Below, piece after piece: positions 22,337 through 35,697 of a stretch of 64,000 nt of DNA. Under the pieces are notes generated by a model. It did no database searches and was not told the origin of the DNA. It saw nothing but the letters and a program-made list of their open reading frames with translations. Every line of letters begins with the position of its first letter. Position 1 is the first letter of the stretch. A program made the position numbers and the translations under genes. Source of the stretch: Vespula vulgaris. Its lineage: Eukaryota; Arthropoda; Insecta; Hymenoptera; Vespidae. The stretch lies in the NCBI RefSeq assembly GCF_905475345.1, contig NC_066609.1, positions 1,570,001 to 1,634,000 on the forward strand, in the 5' to 3' direction.

Positions 22337-25152
22337 GAAAAAAAATTATGGAACAATTATTGTTTTCTTATTATTTCTTATTATTTAGAAATAATTGGCA
22401 AATGATTTTATTTCACTTAGATTCTATGTTCTATATTTTCTTAAGTATATCTCTTAAGTATATTTATCTGAAATAAGTTCTATATCTAAGAACTTAAATT
22501 TACTTATGTAACGTCATTCATTTGTTTATCAATTTTTATTTCCTTCAAAGTTCATATTCTGTATTCTGTAAATTTGAATATGAATATGATTAATATCTTT
22601 TAGAATAAATACTATTTGTTTAGATTTTTCAACTTTATAATATATAAAGTGTCACCAATAAGTAGTCATTCCTTCAAAAAATTAGTAAAAATTTATATAA
22701 TTAGAAGAATAAAAGTGATATAAAATACTTTTATTTTAATTACTTTAACATATCTTACATTTCTCTTTTTTTCAATTTTTCTTTCAATTATATTTGCTTT
22801 CTAATAATCTTATATTATTGTATCTAATTTTTCTGTCTTCTAATTTTACATATCACTTTTATTCTGAACATTTCATACACAATAATTAAAATATGAAGGA
22901 TAAGAATATGTAAATTTATTAATCTGACAAGTCTCTTCTCTAATAACTCTTCAAAGCACTATTTAAATTTCAATAATTGGTTTATGAATAAGATGGGATC
23001 AAGTGTTTTACTGACAAATAAATGATGTAATACGTGCCATAAATTTATGGCATTGGGGCCAATCTATATGCTCGTGCATTCAAGTTTAAAAGGTCTTTAA
23101 TAAAATATTAATAGTAGTTCATTTATTTTGATGTATTAATATGTTTTAGAAACTATCAATAGTATATCATGGTTGATATATTGTTATATTATTACATTCA
23201 ATAATGACATAAAAAAAAGATTGATTTTCTATATATATCACCAAGAACACATATGTATGTATATTTCTCTATTTCAACAACTTTTAAAAAATGCACTGAT
23301 TAAATATTCACTTTGATAACACCATTCAATACTATCTTTATCTAAAGTTAACTAAATTATAACATATTATTTTCCATAATATTTTCATTTTTTAAAATAT
23401 GTGCATTGAATGTGTTTAAAACAGCAGGATAAGTACAACTCATAAGAAAAAAAAAAGAAGAGTTTTGTACTAAATCATGAAAGAAATATATTGCCTTACC
23501 AACATAGTTGCGCATTTATCCAAGTACGTGTACTATGTTATATAATGTGAAATCTGTATTATTATATATACTATATTTATTATATAAGGTATATACGCAT
23601 GTTATTTATTGATATAATCAATACAATAATAATATTTTTTAGTACTCAATTATTAGATTATATATTATCCAAACGAAAATGTTTTCAATGGTATATATTT
23701 ATTCCATAAAATTAGAGATGTTATTGAATAAAACTGATTATTTTATTTAAGATTATTATTATTATTAAAAAATATTTTTTTGAATCAGAAACTGGATTTA
23801 ATGATTTCCATCACAAAAAATATCATTTCTAATTATATAAACTAAGCGACAACAATTGTCTTAATAAAGCTATTTTAAAGCTCCTATAAGTCAATATTAA
23901 TATCAATATTAATTAATTTGTAACAAAAAATACTCAGATCCTCTCAAATCTTTAAAATTGTTTTATATCACAATTAAGAATAAAAGTGCTTATTGTTAGT
24001 CCAAGTAGAATAAAAATAATAAAATTAATTTTTCTATTAATATTATCAAATAGCAAACATATTGAAATTAATGATCAGAGTGTAATTTAACAGTTTTTCA
24101 TTTGGATATATGTATCAAAACTTAATATGTATTAATATAATTTATAGAGATAATTTAAAGTTACATGCATTTCTAATTCAGTTTTAATTATACTTTGGAA
24201 ATATATTTATTATAATTTTTTGATCTATTAATAATCATAAATATAGTATTTATTTAATCGTTTGATACACAATAAAAAAAAATTAAATGAATATAGATAT
24301 GCATGTGATTTTATTTAACATATATATATATATATATATACATATTTTAACTTTTGTTAATATATTTATATATATGTATACGTTAGAAATATTATAATAT
24401 ATAAATTAAGAGAAAAATGGTCTGGAACACATTTATAACGTGCCAAAACTTTGGTCAATTAGTAATGTAATCTTTCTTTTACGAAGAATAGGTGCATAAA
24501 TATTATCTATTCTTTCGCATAGATAGGCTATAGAACATATCATATATAAGACTTAATCTATGTATTTAAATATTGTAAGTATATTAACATATTAGCATCC
24601 TAAAACGAACGTATCAATTTTTACTTTATTGAAGGACTGTGTCTTATTATCTACCTACAATATATTTAACATAAACATTATAATATTAGCCATTTAGTAT
24701 TCTTCTTTTTTCGACTAATAAAATGTTCCGCATATAATCAAATATATAAATGTAATAATATGCTTCCTATGCATCGTCCTTCAATAATTATTTATACTCG
24801 TACAGCTGTTAATATTATTATATTTCACTGCATGTTTCGTATTTAACTATATATGACACGTTATTATCTATATAGAGCGATATTTATTTAAAAAGCTTAT
24901 GCGTACAAATCTATCCATTTTAGATAATTAAATAGTTTATGATATATTAAATAATGAAGTAAAATATTACATAATTTTACTTTTTTGCTTTCTTTCTACT
25001 GTTTCCATAAAATCAATGAATTCAATCTATTTCTATTCGCATATTTTTCTTAATTTTCATAATTCGATAAAAATCATATTTGTAATTAAATGTACAAACA
25101 TTAAGTTTCTCAATATATACGATTATTGTATGTATGATTATTCACAAATTTC

Positions 25153-25183
<31 letters not shown>

Positions 25184-27600
25184 GAATCCTCAACGTAAAT
25201 AAAAACTGTATCTTTTTAGATATTATATATATTCATATTATAATAAATTGTTATCTCCGTAGTGAATCGATCCTGTGTATTTAGTGCTTTAAAATTATTC
25301 TGAACATAAACGAACGAAATGAAATAAACAAATATTGACATCATCTATTATTACAAATTTGTATAGATAAAGTAAATGTTTCTCTCTCTTTCTCTCTCTC
25401 TTTCTTTCTCTCGTAGATAGATACAGCAAAAGACCGGTTAGAATGACCGTGAATAAAAGTATGACCTTTAAACGCGTTCGAGATCGCAGACCTTCATTTA
25501 GACTTTTACTATAAAAGAAATTTCAATTTTCTACTAACATCTTTACAATTTTTAATTATATAAAATATACTTTGTCACTCTTAATTGTATAAAATTCTTT
25601 AAATTAAATTAATAGAAACAAAAAAAAAATAAAAGAAATACAATTCATGGTATAAGTCAATCAAATTAATTTTAAAGTTTATAAACTCTATGTGAATACG
25701 ATTTACGCAACCCTTTTTATTATCGCATATAAAAAGCAATCATCATCCGGTTGATTCACTGGAGTACGTCTAAAAATGGATAAATAACAATAATTAAAAT
25801 AAAACAGTATACCTTATCTCTTTTTTCTTTCTATTTTTTTTGTCTCACTGAACGCAACGTCTCCATTCGATTGAAAGTATAAAACTGAGACTTCGTACGA
25901 GAATTATAAGAATATGTTATAAATATTCATATAGTACATACATATATATGCTAACTGAGATCATAGAGTTTCATGGTCATTTGAAAACAGAAGATATGAA
26001 AGTTAATTTAAAACGCATGGATGCATTTAAAATCGATTGAAATAATCGCACGAATGACTTCGGCCAGATACTTAGTTAAAGTCTATTATTTATTTATTTA
26101 TTTATTTATTTATTCTTTTTCCTTTCATTTTTTCTTTCCTGCTTTAACAATTTTCTCGTTGATTTATCACGAAACAAAGCATGAGCTCAGAACATAAACG
26201 GAGAAAGCACGGAAGTAGAGAGTTAATAGAACGAGACCATAATCTATCTATCTTTCTTTAAGTTATCATTATGATTTAAATCTATTACCGATGAATCAAA
26301 CTAACGTTCATCCGTTAAAGATGCTAAACGAATGCCGATCAGAAAGCGTAAGCGTTTTGGAACATCAACACAAAGAATTTCCTTTCGTTCCGACAATTTT
26401 ACACCTCACAGGCATCACTAACCGGTACTTACTTTCCGCATAATTTCCTTCACCGTTATGGGAAAGTATATAATCGCTGAAAATATATTCTAAGTGAATA
26501 TGTCCCTCGAGTATCTATTTCTTGTCAATGCCATTGTAACGTTACTGAATATTTTTCAATATTATTTTCTTTCTTAAGACAATAGACAATGTAAACGTGT
26601 TACGAAACCTTTTATTCCTTCACCTTGTATTCAAGATCGTATATAAAATCTATTATAATAAAGTGGTGTCATGTAATTGGAATAATTTTAATATATAAAT
26701 ATTGATAAAAATAAATAATAAAGGACGATTATTATAATATATATGTGTAAGATATATTTGAGAAAAAGTAATTAATTACTCTGATTATTATTGTATATAT
26801 TATTTTATGCAAGATATTTCAAGACTAATGACATACATATTATCTTTAAAAAAAGAAAAAGGTAATTAATAATTAGACTAATTTTATCTATGTCTATTTA
26901 AATCTAAAAACGATCTATTATATCATACTTTATAAAAAATATATATAATAACAATCAATATTATTATATAATTATTACTTTACGCAACATGTCCAAAGAC
27001 GATTGACTTAAGCTATACCATTAAAAAAAAAAAAAAAGAAAAAAAAGAAAAGTCACTAATAATAACAAACGTAAGACAATGGATACATTTCAAAAAATAA
27101 TTCCACTCACGTGAAACACTTTCTTTTTACAAAGAATAACTTTCAATGAAAATATATCTAATATTACTTATTGCAATAGAACAAGACTTTCAATAAAAAC
27201 AAACAAGAAAAAAAAAAGAAAGTAAGATAAAAAACAATAACAACAATAACAATAGCAATTTCAAAACCAAATCCTTCTAGGAGTTAACCACACGAGAAAG
27301 GATTCATTCCTCTTTTTGGATTAACCAGAAATGGAAGAGAAAGGTATAAGAAATGAAGAAGTAGGAGGAGGAGTAAGAGAAGGAGGAGAACTTGAACCGA
27401 ACATCGAACTCAGTTTTCGCTCGACATACAAGCAAGACACGTATTTGCAAGCATTGATGTCTCTCCCTCTCTCTCTCTCTCCCCCTCTCTCTCTTCCTCT
27501 CTTTTTCTTTTTCTTTCTCTCCCCTTCCTCTCTATCTCCTTCTATTCGACTCATGGAACGTGGTGCGCCAGAGTATGCCGTGAATACGAGCGAACGCCTC
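22337..27600. other. Gene-poor AT-rich stretch
   Basis: About 5.3 kb follow SKA2 with no open frame or conserved block that I can support. A candidate SKA2 poly(A) signal AATAAA lies at 22604-22609. Simple repeats include CT (about 25379-25412), TTTA (about 26084-26113) and several short TA runs. The last 300 nt become CT/GA-rich ahead of the probable first exon of the next gene. Confidence 0.6.
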
Positions 27601-27840
27601 GTTCTAATGACCTACTCTTAATACATCCAATGTATGAGTGCCGTTCTAGCACGAAAGAGAAGTCCCAAGCTCTACAGAGAGCTCTTACGAGCGGCAAAAC
27701 TTAAGTTCAGTCATCGACCGACCGGTTTCCTGTTTCGAGTACCGTCGAGGTCCCTTGTCACTGACTCTGATTCACCGTTCGCCGATGCGAGGAGAACAGT
27801 GTCGCGAGAAAGCAGGGTCCTCGATTCGATCATACAGACG
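27600..27840 (+). other. Probable 5' UTR exon of the AA15 LPMO gene
   Basis: This segment is clearly richer in G and C than the DNA around it. It ends in a good donor (CAGACG followed by GTACGTGT, exon end 27840). The next acceptor is CTCTTTTAG ending at 28939, 21 nt before the LPMO start codon. An open frame starting at 27634 runs through this segment, but it has no recognisable domain and is closed by a stop after the donor. The start of the exon is not defined. Confidence 0.4.
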
Positions 27841-28136
27841 GTACGTGTACTGTCCTTTTATCTTGTATCTCCCTTAACAATATCAAAACAGTGATCAAAG
27901 ATTTTCAATGTGTATGTGTTTGTATATATGTTTTCTTCTTTTTATTTTCTTTTTTTTTTTTATGAAGAATAAAGCACGTGTTTGATATACCATCCAGTGA
28001 TCCAGTGAAAGATTTAAACACAGAGATAAATTTGAAATCAAATACAATCATCGAGATGTATAAATGATCTTTGAAGATTCTTTTAGGATTTTTGGAATAT
28101 TTATTTTTGAAATAATTAAACCATGCTCCTTTCGGG

Positions 28137-28370
28137 AATTTTCGATATCCTGGAATGAAATGGATATTTATATATAATAGAAGAGTAAATAAAATTGTTG
28201 AAATATTTATCGGGATGATTGATATTTCTTTTAGAATTTTGGATAAATTAGAATGAATACTTACTTAATCTTCGAAATAAAATTCTTGGAATACTTGTTG
28301 GAATGATTAATAATTCTTTTAAAATTTTCGACATCCTATAATAGATAAGAATATATATAAATAATAGTAC
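28137..28370. repeat. Diverged tandem repeat in the presumed LPMO 5' intron
   Basis: Blocks recur about every 95-100 nt: GAATTTTCGATATCCTGGAATG, a variant GAATTTTGGATAAATTAGAATG, then ATTTTCGACATCCTATAAT. They are separated by similar TTGTTGGAATGATTAATA-like sequence. Copies are strongly diverged. Confidence 0.5.
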
Positions 28371-28702
28371 ACGTGAAATATATATTACAGTTATATAAAA
28401 TATATATACATATACCTGCTATCTTGTATATATTGAACGTTCCAATTCTTGTTTAGTAAGATATGACATCTAGACAAATATTATTATCGTTGCATAGATA
28501 AAGAATTCTTAAAATCATAAAAAAAATTTCGATTGGACATAGTAATGAGAAAAAAGAAAATAATAATTTTAAATAGATAAATCAGATTTGAAGTATATGT
28601 ATATAAAAAAATAATAACAATTTTTAATAGATAATATACTTTATAACAATGGCATTTCGCAACGCAGACACTTTTACTTTTGCTCGTTGTTCAGATAAGC
28701 TT

Positions 28703-28733
<31 letters not shown>

Positions 28734-28960
28734 CATTTATATATATACATATAAGTATGTAGACTGTCCATGCGATAACCGGTCTACAGAATTCTCCCTT
28801 TATCTTCTCATAACTGGCTCGCTGCATAACATTGAACATTATAATCAAAAAATTATATAAAAAAAGAAATATTTATTATAATCAATCTTGTCAATCAAAA
28901 AAATTAGGTCTTCTTCTTTTTTACTTCCCTCTCTTTTAGAGGCCACCTCTCGCTTAAAAG

Positions 28961-30488
28961 ATGCGTTTCGTGATTTTTGCATCAATTTGTCTTTTGACAT
29001 TAGTCGTAAGACGAGTATCATCTCATGGAAGACTAATAGAACCACCTTCAAGGGCATCTATGTGGAGATACGGTTTCGACACTCCCCATGATTACAATGA
29101 TCACGAGTGCTATTGCGGTGGCTTCACTAGACAGTGGCAACGAAATAAAGGGAAATGTGGAATTTGCGGAGATCCTTGGGACTCGTCTACCGTATGTCAT
29201 TATTCCTTTTTTATCTGACAAAATTTATTTAATTCATAAAAATTAAAATTTAATTAATTAATTATTAATCCTTTTTTATCTGATAAAAAAATTTTAAAAG
29301 ATAAATTGTCGTTAACAAAAGTTTCTTCCAATCCAATTGGAATCACAATAAAATGATGATTTTTTTTTTTTTTGTAAACTTGACAATGGATTAAAAATTT
29401 CTTTTTTTTTTTTTTTTTATCAGCCACGTTTGCACGAAACTGGTGGAAAGTATGGAAATGGGGTGATCGTTCGAAGATATCGAACTGGTTCCGTTATACC
29501 GGTACGCGTCGAGTTAACAGCAAATCATCATGGCTATTTTGAATTTCGCACGTGTCCAATGATCTACCGTGACAAGGAAGTTACCCAGGAATGTTTAGAC
29601 AAGTATCTTCTACGTGGAGAAAATCGAACCGCAAGATATTATCCTGGTCCTGGTAACAAAATATTCGAAGGATATTATAAATTACCAGAAGGATTGACTT
29701 GTAGACAATGCGTTTTTCAATGGAGATATATAGCTGGCAATAATTGGGGTGATTGTGGAAATGGAACAGGTATTATTCCAAATCTAAAACTAAAAAAAGA
29801 AAAAGAAAGAACGAATGAAAAATATTAATACGTGAATTAAAACATGAAATGAGCTTTAAATATACTTTCGACATATCCATTGATAATTCTTTTGCATAAA
29901 TATTATAGGTGTTGATTTTGAAATATCTTTATAGAAAGTAGAATAACAAGAAGCGTATAGTTTGCTATATCGTGACGAAATTTCTTCTGCATATTACTGT
30001 TATTTCAGCAATACTCATTAAATTCTTTTCACGTTAAGTTACATGATGAGATTGCAAGGAAGAACTAAGAAGGAGAATACACGATTAAAATAATGATAGA
30101 GATAATGTATTATGCGTTAGGAGCTGTAGGATGCGGACCACAAGAGGAATTCCGAGCATGTGCCGATATCGCTATCGGTGACAATGAAACTTTATCGTTA
30201 CCAGATCTTCCAAAAGTGCCAACAGAAAGTACACCTACAGATACGTCGACGGAGGAACCAACTTCGATACCAATATCAGCACCTTCATGGTTATTCAGTA
30301 TTATCATCGCTGGTACGTGTCTTTTGGTGGTGCTGGCTGCTATGGCACTGCTTTACACGTACTATTACCACGCTGGTAGAGCCAAAAAATGGCTTTTGCA
30401 AAGAAGACTTCTGACACCAGAGAATCCACCTGTGGCTCCACCAAGACACAAGAAATGTCACATCTCTAATGCACAATTGCAAATGTAA
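28961..30488 (+). CDS. AA15-family lytic polysaccharide monooxygenase with membrane anchor
   Basis: Three coding exons, 28961-29191, 29424-29769 and 30121-30488 (TAA), encode 314 residues. A signal peptide (about 1-21) ends VRRVSS and leaves His22 as the mature N-terminus in HGRLIEPPSRASMW, the Cu-binding His1 typical of LPMOs. The second His of the histidine brace is in NHHGYFEFR (His112/113). Paired cysteines (ECYCGG, KCGICGD, CRQC, GDCGNG) fit the AA15 fold, which ends near residue 210. A Thr/Pro/Ser linker follows, then one transmembrane helix (about 249-271) and a short basic cytosolic tail. AA15 enzymes oxidatively cleave chitin and sometimes cellulose; in insects they are tied to cuticle or gut chitin turnover. 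The anchor suggests action at the cell surface. The family call is firm; substrate is inferred. Confidence 0.9.
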
Positions 30489-30819
30489 TAATATACGATT
30501 ATTGATTTTATACGTGTTATTATAAAAGAAATTTCTTTCATAAGATTTTTCTTAAGTATACCCATTGCAATTTTATCTCTCTTATTCGTGTCCATTATAT
30601 AAACTCATAGAATTTTTTTTTCTTTTTTTTTTTTTTTTTAATATAATTTTTATAAACACCTGTATGTGCGTGTGATTGAACGATCGTTGCGTGAATTTAC
30701 AATCTTCTTACGTATTTTCATTATGTATATACGCATTATCCATTTTATATATTAATGATATTTATTATTTTACATAATTAATTCCATGATATACTTATTT
30801 TCTGTATACTCTATTACAA

Positions 30820-30881
<62 letters not shown>

Positions 30882-31178
30882 CACACACATGTATATTTTT
30901 TTAATGAAATTATTATATAAATTTGACATATATGTATATAACTCAAATGCTTACAAGTTTAGTTAATAACAAGTGTAGATCGAAGGAAGTTTTTAGTAGT
31001 TTTCTTTTGCTATAGTTTTTTTTTATATATATAGAAATTCTATTCTTTTCTTTTTGTATATATGTATTTTACTTTATACAATTATACAATATCTATACTT
31101 TCTCAGATATAGGGAAGGATACTGCGTGATACGGAGCACTGCAATCATTAAAAATACTGTTTTATATAATACAGTAAA
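30489..31178. other. Gap between convergent LPMO and SART3 genes
   Basis: Both genes end here, so the region should hold two 3' UTRs. It is AT-rich with a long TA run at 30823-30875. No coding sequence is seen. Confidence 0.6.
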
Positions 31179-34100
31179 TTATTTTTTATTTAACAACATA
31201 TTCCGAAAATCTTGATTACTCTTCGGCTGTGATATTCCATTCTTAGATGAGCTCTTATTAGTATCATTAGTATTATTACTGTTCGTAATTTTAACATTTC
31301 GCGGTACCATGGATAACAAGGTTTTTGGTAATCCAAATGTTGTTCTACTTACTGTACTACTACCCAATGATTTCACGTAAGATATTTCTTCTCCTTTTTT
31401 ACGTTCTGGTGGTTGACTAATTGCTACATTTATTTCTTTATCTCCAATTTTCATACCATCGGTAGCAAGAAGAGCCTTAGCAGCATCACCTTCATTTAGA
31501 TATTCAACGTATGCCAATCCTTTGGAATGTCCATTACGATAAGTAACTAAACGAACATCTTTTAACTTTCCATGAATATTAAATATTTTTTCAAGATCTT
31601 CTTTTGTCGTTGCAACTGGAAGACCTACAATATAATTATAACATTAATCAATTTTTAATCAATTTTTTTTCCTAATATCAAACTTTGTATAATCATACCT
31701 TTAACAAAAAGTTTATTCTTTTCTAGAGTGCTGTTGTATTTGAATCCTGAAATTCTTGTACTTTTGTTAGGATCACATTTTGAAACAAACATAGGACGTC
31801 CATTTATACGTGTCCTATCTAACGTTAATGCTTTTTCAACGGCCTCCTATAAAAACCTATATTTTATAATTGTTCCAAGATTATGAAAATTATACATTTT
31901 TATATATTTACAAAATCTATTAACATACTGTGTTGCTTAGTTGTACATAGCAATACCCTTTGCTACGTCCCTTATAATCTCTAATCATTTTAAACAAAGT
32001 TATTGCTCCTGCTGGCTTTAAAGCGTTTCTAACTTCGTCCTCGGTTGCCGTGTAATCCAAATTACTAATAAATACGGTTAACTTATCATCTATTTCACGA
32101 TTTGTATCGATTTTTTCATTTTCAGATGATTTAAAACCTGGCGGTGGTTGAACTTCCGGCCTCATTTGTTCCTTCTCATCCTCCATTTTCTTATCCAAGT
32201 TAAGACGACTTTCTCGTAATTTAAATTTATTTTTCTCGTCCGTTTTCATTATTTTAAAGGGAGAACTTCCTAAATTCTTCCATTTACCTGCATCGTCTGC
32301 TTTTCTCTTGTTTGTTTTTTTTGATTGTGCAAATAATTCATTTTGCAAATTAGCCTGTTGAGCTTTTGATCTTTCTTCTGCAACTTTCTCCAGTCTTTCT
32401 TTTGTTTTCACTTCACAAAATTCCATCTGTTCGAGATTACCTTCGTCACGCTCAAAATCCAACCATGAATTCGCCACGCTTTCTGGCCAATCTTTGACCG
32501 AAGTCAATGCTTTTTTATATAATTTTCTTAAATGTTTTGTATCGCCATAACATCTGTATTTAAGATAAAAATTATAGGATATAGATTATATCTCATATTT
32601 GTTTAGATAATTTATCGATATAACAATAAATTACCTTTCTAAAGAAATATATTCCAACCAATAAGAAGCAGTTGCCGAATGGCCTTGTGAAAATATATCT
32701 GCCCAAAGAGATCTAGCCTTTTCCATATTATTGGCGGTTATAGCTTCTGTTCTTGCCCAATATTGTAAAATAACGCAATTTGGATCACCATCCAAACCAA
32801 AAATTTTAGCCAAGTGTTCGCAAGCTCTGTTAAACGTATTACGAAGGATATCAATTTGTTTATCTTCTTCGTCTACGTTTTTATCTATTTTTCGGCGCAA
32901 ATATTCTAAATATTTCATCCATAAATCACGATAATCCTCTGCTGTTGGGAAACCTATAGTTAAAGCATTTTCTAATAGCACTTGAACTTCTAGAACAGGT
33001 CTCTCCCATTTCTCGTAAGCTCTAATCCATTTTTGCCAAATTGTTGAACACCATGGAATATTCCTTGATGCTCTTTCATATATTTCGCTTAATATCGACT
33101 CTATCTTAATGTTGTTTTCAAGATAATTAAGATAATCGAGCCAAAGTGGTACTTCGAGACTGAGATCTGCAATTGCTCTCTCATATAAAACTGTAACACG
33201 ACCTGGATCTCCATTTTGTTTTTCATATAACAAATATGCTTTAAAAGCATCAAACAATTCACTTTCGTTTTGCGCAGATACTATTTTTTCTTCATAAGGA
33301 AGACGGAGATTTAGTTTCGCAAAAGCACGTTCGTATCCTCCCACTACAATATTATCATCTACAGTAGCTTGAACACCATCTCCAGTCCTCCAAACTTCAT
33401 ACTCTTCATGGGTCTTCTCCATATCGAGCAAAGGACATGCTAATTGGCGGCGGAATAAATTTCCAATACGTTCCAGTTGTTCTTTCCTTTCAGCTTTATT
33501 CGAAGGATCAATCTACTTGAAAGAAAATCAAATATATGATAGTAAAACATAGTAGCATGAAAAAACGTATATTTCTTTAACTTACCAATGCAAATAATAC
33601 TGCTTCGAATTCTCTAAATGCTTCCCATATTATAGCTCCTTTAATAGTATGCAATCCAACGGACGTTAATGCAGATTCAAAAAGTTGACGAACGTTTTTA
33701 GTTCCATCCTTCTCATTATCCATATTTCCAATACTGAACTGTAAATACTCCAGCCAAATGTCAACAGCTAAAAAATATTGTTTCATTTAACGATTCTTAT
33801 ATATAATAATTATTATTAAACAACCATCAAAACAATAACTTACAAAGATAATCCTTAACGGCTCTCTCGCACAGTTTGACAACTTCAGCTTTTTCTTCCG
33901 CACTCACAGCTAATTTAATCTCATCACGTATCCACGAGAGCCATAATTCTGGACTCAATGGATATTTTAAACTCATGTTTTCTCTTGCAACACGTAGACG
34001 TGTAAGTTCCCCTATTGTTTCAAGCTTTTTTATCAATGCTACATGACTACTGTAATCATAAGGATTTTGTGCCAACGAAGTTTCTAAAATTTTGATTTCT

Positions 34101-34333
34101 GCTTCATCAGCATCTTCGTCATCGTCGTCATCATCATCGTCCACATTATTTTCATTATCATCATCATTTAAATCATCTCCGTTCTCCTTCTCATCTTTAT
34201 TGTCTATTTCTTCATCTTCTTCATTTTCTTGTTCATCTTCAATTAATTCTGTCTCCTCTTTACTTACGTCTAATGAGCTCGTACTTGAACACTTTTCTTT
34301 ATCTACCTCATTTTTGAAATCCATTTCTTCCAT
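31179..34333 (-). CDS. SART3: SART3 / p110 U4-U6 snRNP recycling factor
   Basis: Six coding exons, in translated order 34333-33844, 33767-33586, 33512-32635, 32553-31929, 31846-31699 and 31624-31179 (TAA), encode 922 residues, close to the human protein. An acidic N-terminus (Glu/Asp runs to about residue 80) is followed by HAT repeats with the typical W..Y/W..Y pattern (PELWLSWI, VDIWLEYLQF, VPLWLDYLNYLE, STIWQKWIRAYE, LWMKYLEYL), to about residue 560. A Lys/Glu-rich linker follows. RRM1 (from about 671) has VFISNLDY and SKGYCYVQL. RRM2 (from about 767) has LFVKGLPV and SKGLAYVEYL. The C-terminus SNQDFRNMLLNKK resembles the LSm-binding tail of human SART3. SART3 binds U6 snRNA and LSm proteins to reassemble U4/U6, and recruits USP15 and USP4. 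Orthology is clear. Confidence 0.95.
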
Positions 34334-34849
34334 CTTGATTTATTTCAGCCACAAAAGAAAAAAATTTCTTACGTTCCACTAAATTTCAATTTCTCTAACT
34401 GTAAACTGACAATAACACTTTCTCGTTCAAAGGTTATGTTTGTTTCTTTATATTCAGAGGTGAAAACCACTGAGTTAGTTAATAATTACGTTGCGCTTGA
34501 TTACAAAGATGGCGATAGTATCGACATATCATAAACCATTGTTTATGGTATCTACAATGATATTATGATTTTTGATATAAATATTTCCATATAAAGCTAA
34601 ATGTATAAAATATGAAACTGTGATAACGTAATAAATGCTTATGTACTTGCTTATGTATATCACTCAAAAACCGTAATTTTTTAAATCGCAATTTTCAGAT
34701 TTATAAATCATAGGAAATGGTAAATGTTTTGAAAGAAATTCTTGTCGAATGATACGTAAATTTATATATAAAAAAAAGAAAGAAAACATTTACTTTAATT
34801 ACAAAAATAAAAAAGTATAGATATTTTTGTTTTTTTAATATAATATACT
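34334..34849. promoter_or_regulatory. Short gap between MND1 stop and SART3 start
   Basis: About 515 nt separate two genes on the - strand. The region holds the 3' end of MND1 and the promoter of SART3. It includes AAGATGGCGATAG on the + strand (about 34506-34518), reading GCCATCTT towards SART3. This resembles the GCCAT/YY1-type motif found in many housekeeping promoters. Confidence 0.4.
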
Positions 34850-35697
34850 TTACTCCTTATAATCCAAATCGTCAGAGATACTAAAATGTTTATTGAGATC
34901 TTGCTCTGATATATCAAATTTTCTCTTGCACCAACTTTGAATGGCAAATATATTATCTGTCCATATATTGGTTACTTCTTTAAACATCTGATCAAAATCA
35001 TTTAATTATTTTTTGAAAAGTTAATACATATGTTACATTTTATATTTTCTTACCTGTGCTTTCTCTGCCATTTTTGCAATTGCATCTGGATCTACATCAC
35101 TAAGTTTAGCAATGTGACTTTTCAGTTCATTTTCTTTTTCTCTTAATTGTTGTATATCTTGTAACAAATTTCGCCTTTCTTCAGTATCTTCTCTACCAGT
35201 CTAAGTATTACATTATTTAATGTAATCATTTAATCATCATTTTAAGCATTTAATGTATTTTAAAAGTAATCATAAAATTTTATATCACATTTTACCTGTT
35301 CTTTAATACATTCTTCTTTTAGTTTTTGAAGTTTGAATTCAGATTCAACTATTCTTTTACTTGCATGTGCTATTCTATTTTCTATAGCAGTTATATTCTC
35401 TCTAAAGTAATATATTTTCTTAAAAATATTGTAATCCGTATGTTTAATAAGTCTAATAAAATTTTCTTACCCAGGAAATGTCCAAAAATATATAGAAGTT
35501 CCAATTTTATCAGATCTAACTAGACCATCATCTACTAATGTTTGAAGAACATCTTTTACAGTTTGAGTAACAATACCTTTCTCCTTAGGTGCAATTTTTT
35601 CTAACTCCTTTAACGTAAAAAACTCTCTCCTCTCATAAAACAATTGAAGCATTCTTGCTCGCTTTTCATCAAGTGTCAGACCTTTTCTTTTAGACAT
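34850..35697 (-). CDS. MND1: MND1, meiotic nuclear division protein 1
   Basis: Four exons, in translated order 35697-35471, 35401-35296, 35200-35054 and 34987-34850 (TAA), encode 205 residues, close to human MND1. The N-terminal winged helix is strongly conserved: MSKRKGLTLDEKRARMLQLF, LKELEKIAPKEKGIV, VLQTLVDDGLV, IGTSIYFWTFPG. The middle (about 78-150) is a Lys/Glu/Leu-rich coiled coil. The C-terminus has the conserved WTDNIFAIQSWCKRKF and ends DLDYKE. MND1 forms a heterodimer with HOP2 (PSMC3IP) that stimulates DMC1 and RAD51 strand invasion in meiosis. Start and stop both match the family. The partner HOP2 is not in the window. Confidence 0.95.

Noticed and set aside
27331..27621. 96-codon open frame starting MEEKGIRNEE
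   Set aside because: It runs through a CT repeat, has no domain, and lies just upstream of the presumed LPMO 5' UTR exon.
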